Shown here: positions 58,338 to 64,000 of the stretch, piece by piece
Position numbering within the stretch: position 1 is the first letter of the stretch
How the letters are laid out: each line of letters starts with the position of its first letter
Source of the DNA: Corinectria fuckeliana
Lineage: Eukaryota > Ascomycota > Sordariomycetes > Hypocreales > Nectriaceae
Assembly (NCBI GenBank): GCA_019137255.1
Contig: WPDH01000123.1
Location: 310,001 to 374,000 of the forward strand
Direction of reading: 5' to 3'
DNA: 64,000 nt
Program-made: the position numbers and the translations under genes
Notes under the pieces: model-generated
Told to the model about the DNA's origin: nothing
What the model saw: the letters and a program-made list of their open reading frames with translations, nothing else
Database searches by the model: none

Positions 58338-60209
58338 ATGGCGCAGCTCAGGGACCTCCACCATGTCCCGCGCGCCGTGAAGCTGGTCTGTCCCCTCTGA
58401 AAAGCCCATCCATCGTGCCCTCCCTCTATTCTACATTACTAACAAATCCATTCCAACCGCTAGGCCGCCATGTCCTCGCGGGACAAGCTCCTCAGGGACT
58501 GGCTCTACGTCCCCTGCGGCCTCATGGTCGCCCTCGTCGCCTGCTTCGGCATCGACTCGCTCTTCCGGAAGGTCGACGTCGCGTTCCCAGCGTCGGTGGC
58601 TTGTCTGGTGCTGCTGTTCTTGGCACTGCTTGCCTCCGAGTCGTTGCTGGGCAGTCATCGTACGCGGAGGCTGATTGCCACCATCGACATTTCCGCAAGT
58701 CGCTTCAGCTCCCAGGACAGACGTGGGCGTCTTGCTAACGACCCGTCAGTTTGGCTGGTCGCTCCGCTGGATGGGCGTCTTCTTCACCCCGTCCTTCGTC
58801 CTCCTGCCCCTTAGTCCGCCCATCGGCGTCGTCGAAGTCTTCAAGATCATTGCCGTATTCAGTGAGCCTCTCAGCCAATCTCATAGTCTAACCTGCCGTC
58901 CTCCATCTAACACGCACGCACCCAAGTCGTCGGCTTCTTCGTCATGATGGCCCTGGCCGCATGGCTCACCCGCGGCCTCCAACTCGCCCTCGGCTCCTCC
59001 AAGCGCGCCGAGTCCCAGCGCGCCGAAGAGCTCGGCCGCCGCACCCCGGACATCCCCATGAGCTCCTCGCCGACGACCCCGGGCGTGTCCCGCCGAACGA
59101 GCTTCTCCCAGACCCCGTCGATGGTCCCGCTCGTCTCCATGCAGGGCGCCGGCGCTGGCCCGCCCTCCGTGCCGCCCTCGCGCCCGCAGAGCCCTCCGCA
59201 GCTGCGTCTGCAGGAGCACCACTACTCCAATGGCAACGGCAACGGCAACGGCAACGGCGGGACGGACAACGCTGCCAATGCGCTGAGCCGGCACAGCTAT
59301 CCCTCGCAGACGCCCATCCCGCCGCCCAAGGCCGAGCTGTGGGCAGCGCGCATCTCGGCCAACCTCGATCTGTCCATCTTCATCGCCATACTCGTCTTCG
59401 TCGGCATCCCGCTCTACTACAGCACCGGCTACGCCATGCCTGCGCACCTCACCGTCAACATCCTCGCCTACCTGGCCGCCCTGGCCGTCCCCGCCGCATG
59501 GCGCCAGTACCTGCACCCGGTGCTCGTCTCCTCGCTCCTCACCGTGCTCACCGTGTGGGCCCTGGCGGAGATGCGCGGCGACAGCCTCACGACGGCGCTG
59601 GACGCCTACCGCACGGGGGCCAAGTACCTTGAGCTGTGGGAGAAGACGCGCGGCAGGCAGCTCCCCGGCGCGGGCGATGTCTTCGGGACGCTGCTGGACG
59701 CCAGCATCGTGGCGCTCGCCCTGCCCATGTTCCAGTACCGGCGCGAGCTGCGCGCGCACTTCGTGTCCATCGTGGCGCCCAACCTGGCCATCAGCGTCGG
59801 CTCGCTGCTGGCGTACCCGCCGCTGTGCCGTGCCATCGGCATCTCGGCGTCGCGCAGCCTGGCGTTTGCGTCGCGCAGCCTGACGCTGGCGCTGGCGGTG
59901 CCGGCCACGTCCAACCTGGGCGGCGACGTCAACACGGTGGCGGCGCTGGCCATCGTCAGCGGCATCCTGGGCGTCATCTTCGGGGCGCGCATCCTGTCGT
60001 GGCTGCGCGTGCCCGAGGACGACTACGTCACGCGCGGAGTCACGCTGGGCGTCAACTCGAGTGCCATTGCCACGGCGCTGCTGCTGAGGACGGATCCGCG
60101 AGCGGCCGCGCTGTCGAGCCTGTCGATGAGTCTGTTTGGGACTATAACGGTGCTGTTTACATCGATACCCCCCGTGGCGACGTTTGTGCGTGCTCTCGTG
60201 GGTCTGTGA
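58338..60209 (+). CDS. LrgA/LrgB-type membrane protein (PLGG1-like)
   Basis: Related to bacterial LrgB/CidB and to the plant plastid glycolate/glycerate carrier PLGG1. The fungal role is unknown; carboxylate transport is inferred. Exons 58338-58385, 58464-58694, 58750-58861 and 58927-60209 give 557 aa. Intron 2 (55 bp) is GC-AG with GCAAGT donor and GCTAAC branch. It joins IDIS to FGWSLRWMGVFFTPSFVLLPLSPPI, the core LrgA-like motif. A hydrophilic Ser/Pro loop follows (about residues 155-255) with a GlyAsn repeat. Then comes the LrgB half with eight or so helices, including GTLLDASIVALALPMFQYR, the NLAISVGSL region, SRSLTLALAVPATSNLGGD and VTLGVNSSAIATALL. The start is the less certain part: intron 1 has a GTCTGT donor, so translation could begin at 58470. 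Confidence 0.85.
59232..59255 (+). repeat. (GGCAAC)4 coding repeat
   Basis: Four perfect hexamers inside the LrgB-like gene, encoding Gly-Asn pairs in the cytosolic loop. Confidence 0.9.
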
Positions 60210-61034
60210 GGGGCGGATGCTGGATATCAAGGCTTCATCCGGATAGCTGGGCCCGAAGTTGGGCTGGGCGTAATATGATAGACGCAGTACATAGTAGATA
60301 ATGATCATGATAACCACCAATGACCTGCCCGTTTCGTTTCAATCTCAGATATCGTCCTTCCTGTTCCGACGCTCGCCTATCTCCCCTGTCAAGCCTCCTG
60401 ACATGGGTTTATCATCACGTCAGGCTGACTACAGAGCGTTGCTTCTTCGAATAACACCACGTCATACAAAGCACGCAGCCAATAATGAGAATCTCGAAAA
60501 GAAAACGCCTTAAGAATACCCCTGTGCTTGCTGGTAAATGTAAAAAGCCGCCGCTAACCCGTGTCGTGGTCCTTCGTTGTTGATCCGTTCGTGAACTAAG
60601 CTGAGTTGCATCCTGCCACCCTGAAATCATTGATTAAAAAAATGCCGTAAACGCCCCGTGGTCCATGAGGTCGTGATTCGGTAAAGAACCGTAAGATAAA
60701 AAGGAAGAGAGGGATGAGGGATGTCGTAGAAGTTGGCGAGAAAAGAGAATGCTGTGCCAGTGTCGATCGGTTCAGGTGGTGAGACTCGCCAACGTCCCTC
60801 ATGTTCCCCGTGGAAGGAGAAGTGAAAAGGTTGGCATTTTTTTTAGTGCAAATCCGTCTCCCGTCTTGCGTGAGCCGATACGGCTACTTTGCTAGAATAA
60901 TCAGTCAGTCAAGCCCATGCCATTCAGCATCATGCGGAGTGACTCACCGACACTTCACCATCGCCGTCTGCCTCCCCCTTCTCCTTCATCTTCATCTCCG
61001 CCTTCTAGGTCCACCAGTCTCTCTGGCGATATCC
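60210..61034. other. Convergent 3' region
   Basis: Between the LrgB-like gene (+) and the Cys-rich gene (-). No gene is seen. Confidence 0.5.
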
Positions 61035-61268
61035 TCAACTTCGGGCTGCCCCTCCCTGGTGGAACACCGAGTTCAGCCTCTGGGCCAGGTTGGATCTCTC
61101 CTCCCTGGCCTGGCGACAAACACCACACTCGCCCTGCACCACGGCGCCCGTGACCCTCGACACGAACTTGCCGCATACGGCCCGGCACGGCGACATGCCC
61201 ACGGGCTGCTCGCCCACGCGGCGCCCGCATGAGTAGCAGATCAAGGTGCCCAGGTTGCGGTAGCACAT
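61035..61268 (-). CDS. Small Cys-rich, probably zinc-binding protein (77 aa)
   Basis: Single exon starting MCYRNLGTLICYSCGRRVG. Seven cysteines are present in the first 52 residues: C2, the CYSCG pair, C28 and C32 around PCRAVCG, and the CGVC pair. This makes one or two plausible zinc-ribbon sites. The C-terminus is helical and charged (RQAREERSNLAQRLN). A strongly pyrimidine-rich minus-strand leader lies upstream (about 61480-61750), which supports a real transcript. The N-terminus resembles short fungal Cys proteins of unknown role; I cannot name the family. No signal peptide, so not an effector-type secreted protein. Confidence 0.55.
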   Translation of the reverse strand: MCYRNLGTLICYSCGRRVGEQPVGMSPCRAVCGKFVSRVTGAVVQGECGVCRQAREERSNLAQRLNSVFHQGGAARS

Positions 61269-62327
61269 GGCTCGCTCGCTGCGTGGATGTTCTCGGGTTT
61301 CGGAGCTGCTGGAAGTGGGAAACGGTCCCCAAAGCGGATCGCGTGGTTTGTATAGAGGCTGCCCTTTTTTTCTTCTTCCCCTTTCTGATTTGGTCCCCTT
61401 TTTCCTGTAATGCCGGTTGCTTCCCGGTATCCTGTTGTCGTTGGAAAGGACGAAGCGGTGTTGGCGATGGATGATGGATGGCTACTTATGTGTTGGTGGT
61501 GGAGCGGAGCTGTGTAAGCGGAGCCAACGTTGAGCTGGGATGAACGGATTGATGCAAGTGGAGAGAGGTGGAGTTTCTAGAAGGAATGGAAAAAGGCGGG
61601 AAGAAGAATGGAAAAGGGGAGAGAAGAGAGGGCAAGGTTCCGTTAAGGATAGGTGCGTGGGTAGGTAGGTGCGTGGGTGCGTGTGGATAGGCAGGCAGGC
61701 GAGAAGCGAAAGAAGAGAGAGCAGAGGCGTAGTAAGAACGGATAAGCAAGGTACCCAGGTGGCTACGCAGGCAGGTACCTCGGAGGGATTGGTGATGAGA
61801 TGTAAAGAGTGTAGGGAGTAGAGTGTAGAGTGTAGATTAAAATGTACAGTTCCCGCTGAATGTGACAACGGAACCTAGCTTGGGGATTATCTATTAGTTG
61901 ATGGATGGGCGAGTGGGACGATGGCCGTTTCACCGAGCTGCCTGTATCCTTCCATTCCACCTTCCAACGTTGCCGAATGAGAAACGGCTCTGCCAACCTC
62001 GCTGCTATCTATCTCGCCTGTTGTAAATACCGCTCCCCTTCCCTGTTCGGTTTGTGGACCGCTGGTGCAATCGCGTCTGCCGGTGTCATCAGCTCCTGTT
62101 GGTACGTCCTCGCTTCACAGACCGACTCTTTCCACCTGGGCCTGGCAGATCCTAAACGGGTGACTTGATCAATAGTGCATGCAGGCTACCGTATGAATCA
62201 TGAGAGAGATCTAAGCTTCCCTTTCCGCCCGCCGATACATACATGCTACGTGGGTATCCATAGCCAATCTCATCACTCATGGCCTTCTTCATCGCTCCCC
62301 GGTTACCATGTAGATTAATAAAGTACC

Positions 62328-62343
62328 TACATAGTACTATGTA
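62328..62343. repeat. 16-bp perfect palindrome, copy 1
   Basis: TACATAGTACTATGTA, identical to copy 2. Confidence 0.9.
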
Positions 62344-62633
62344 TTCCCCATTCTCCATTTCATCGCTCGCGACCCACCATCCTCAAAGCGCAAAGCGGAG
62401 CCCCCCCTCCACTGCGCCTCGCCTTACGTACTATGTATCTGCAACGGGGTGGGTTGCGCTGTGGCATGGAAGCATGGAACCTCGCTAGAAAACACCGCTG
62501 GCAAACAAAATCTCCCGAGACGAGAACGCACTGCATCCCCAGCAGTTTGTGTTGTGCTACGTAACCTGGTAACCAAGCACTTGGCACCCAAGCACCCAAG
62601 TGACCCACGAATTCTATCTAGGTAGGTAGTATT

Positions 62634-62649
62634 TACATAGTACTATGTA
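62634..62649. repeat. 16-bp perfect palindrome, copy 2
   Basis: TACATAGTACTATGTA, 306 bp from copy 1. Confidence 0.9.
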
Positions 62650-63233
62650 GTACTATTAAGTTGTGCACAACTATAGCATGCACGGTATCCGGTCGGACGG
62701 GACGCTGGCGCGGGTCATCTGCCACGGGGACTCCGTGAAATACCCAGATTCGCCCATCGGCTGTCACGGCTGCTTCAGGACACCACAGACGACAATGTCC
62801 ATGCGTCGCCATCAAGTGTGGGTGGGGTTATGGTATGAAAAGACAACCAGAAGCCAGAACAGACGCAGCAGCGGAAGCATCACAGGCTCCTTGAAGCTCT
62901 GCTTCCCTATGATAGATTAAGGGGGAGGGAAAGACAAAAAGGCCTCTCCCTCATCAACTTCGTATAAGACTGGCATCACAATCATCTACAACACTACCCT
63001 CGTGACGGCACCCTCGGCGCAAGAATAAGAGAGCAAGACCATATATCTACAATGCCCACCGTAAGAACGCCATCTGTATAAATCAAATCATCTTCTTCCC
63101 ACCGTGCTACCCATTGCACTCGCACAATGTCCGAGGGCAATCCCCTCGCAATACTTGCTTGCTGCCCCAAGGTAGTCCCCTCGCGCACGCAAACGCCCAC
63201 CATGGGTATGTACAGTGTCGACGCATGCCCTCG

Positions 63234-64000
63234 TCATTCTAGCTTCCCCCGCAGTGCATCAACCTCCCTCTGCAGCGCAGTAAGATCAGCCAGGATATTA
63301 ACGCTCCCTCCAGGGCTCGTGGGCGATTGCGGAGATCCAGGCCCTGGGTTAGCAGCACCTGCGCTATCCAGAGTCTCGCCATTGCCCTCTTCCAGCACCT
63401 TTTGCTCGGTTCTGGGCACCCCGTCGACGCTTGTTCTCCTGTATGGTCCGTCCATGCTACCCCGGCTGCTACCTCGTTGTCTTCGCGGGGGCGGGGGCGG
63501 TGCAATCCCACTGTGCGGTTTCGGTTCGGTAGAGGTACGTCGGCTGCTGCTGTCCACACTCCTCACACTTGCGGGACGTCGGACGGAAGCGTTGCGCGCT
63601 GGCGGTGGTGGAGGGGCCGAGACCTTGTATTGTCCCAGCTGGTTATCAAGGTTGGGGACTAGCTCGGCTGAGGATTTGGATATCGGGACGACAGGTCTGT
63701 CGGGATCCGAGTGCGAGTCGGATGGAGTGGGTGTCTGAGCCACAATCACGCCAATGGAGGCGGCGACAGCTGGTGACATCTGTGTCGATGGTGTCGATCC
63801 ATAATGCGACCTTCGAGGAGGCGGTGGAGGGACAAGCGTATTAGCATCATGACGACTGCGTTCGGTTCTAGATCGCATTGACGAGGATCGGGATAGAGTC
63901 TCGCCATCGTGGAGCTTGGGGAACTGCTGTCCCTCTTTCGACATGTTCGCACCATGGGCCTTGCTCTCTACCCTGGCATGCCCTCTCCGCGGGGGCGGCG
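63234..64000 (-). CDS. C-terminal part of a proline-rich, disordered protein
   Basis: The frame is open from the right edge of the window to a stop at 63234, so the start lies outside. The visible part of about 254 residues is disordered and carries several Pro-rich motifs followed by arginines (PPPPPRRSH, PPPPPARN, PPPPPRRQRG), typical SH3 or profilin ligands. Between them are Ser/Arg clusters (SRSSSMRSRTERSR, RRPASVRSVDSSSRR). The last 20 residues form a leucine-rich amphipathic helix (ILADLTALQREVDALRGKLE), a likely short coiled coil. The layout suggests a cytoskeletal or cell-polarity adaptor, but the family is not identified. Confidence 0.7.
   Translation of the reverse strand, partial: PPPRRGHARVESKAHGANMSKEGQQFPKLHDGETLSRSSSMRSRTERSRHDANTLVPPPPPRRSHYGSTPSTQMSPAVAASIGVIVAQTPTPSDSHSDPDRPVVPISKSSAELVPNLDNQLGQYKVSAPPPPPARNASVRRPASVRSVDSSSRRTSTEPKPHSGIAPPPPPRRQRGSSRGSMDGPYRRTSVDGVPRTEQKVLEEGNGETLDSAGAANPGPGSPQSPTSPGGSVNILADLTALQREVDALRGKLE

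Larger units (their letters stand above)
61269..63233. other. Gene-free interval of 2 kb
   Basis: 61480-61750 is the C/T-rich leader (minus strand) of the Cys-rich gene. Two identical 16-bp palindromes lie at 62328 and 62634. No other gene is seen. Confidence 0.5.

Noticed and set aside
58881..60320. 479-codon open frame antisense to the LrgB-like gene
   Set aside because: It is a mirror of the high third-position GC of the sense gene; the product is Arg/Gln/Gly-rich without domains, and the sense frame has clear family motifs.

Overview
The window is nuclear DNA of a filamentous ascomycete (Pezizomycotina, most likely Sordariomycetes). The evidence is short introns (about 50-90 bp) with CTAAC/CTRAC branch sites, pyrimidine-rich leaders just before start codons, and the gene set: a rhamnogalacturonan acetylesterase, a HET-domain protein, a Zn2Cys6 regulator and a NoxB-type NADPH oxidase. 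Exon structures were worked out by hand from splice signals and reading frame. Each spliced model below adds up to a whole number of codons, but none has been checked against RNA.

Layout. 1-4.3 kb: 3' part of a rhamnogalacturonan acetylesterase (+), a tiny possible membrane protein (+), and an aquaporin (-) with an in-frame ORF ending in TAG directly upstream. 5-13.2 kb: APC10/DOC1 (+), a REB1/TTF-I-like Myb protein (-) and a mitochondrial P-loop ATPase (-). 14.3-19 kb: a large unrecognised gene (+) whose long ORF is interrupted by one in-frame TAG. 19-27.9 kb: a gene-poor stretch of nearly 9 kb, rich in simple repeats and short palindromes. 27.9-30.2 kb: a Zn2Cys6/AT-hook transcription factor (+). 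31.7-39 kb (all -): a conserved-looking low-complexity protein, a Dabb-domain protein, a small GPI-anchor-like secreted protein and an MFS transporter of the Dal5/Tna1 (ACS) type. 40.6-47.2 kb (-): a Ser/Thr-rich single-pass surface protein and NoxB. 49.6-53.5 kb (-): a UBC4-type E2 and glutaryl-CoA dehydrogenase. 55.7-60.2 kb (+): a HET-domain protein and an LrgA/LrgB-type membrane transporter. 61-64 kb (-): a small Cys-rich protein and the C-terminal part of a proline-rich protein that runs off the window.

The genes do not form an evident biosynthetic or defence cluster. APC10 and the UBC4-type E2 belong to the same ubiquitin system (the APC/C uses E2s of this class), but they lie more than 40 kb apart and nothing suggests linkage.

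The most interesting signal is the in-frame TAG at 15614-15616. It separates an open frame coding about 422 residues from 1129 further open codons, and it sits in the 12-nt loop of a predicted 7-bp RNA hairpin. This is the arrangement known for sexual-stage A-to-I mRNA editing of premature stop codons (UAG to UGG) in Sordariomycetes. A second TAG-interrupted long frame precedes the aquaporin, but with weaker support. Other notable points are two GC-AG introns, an 11-bp motif (TACGAAGTACT) with five exact intergenic copies, and twin identical 16-bp palindromes at 62.3 and 62.6 kb.
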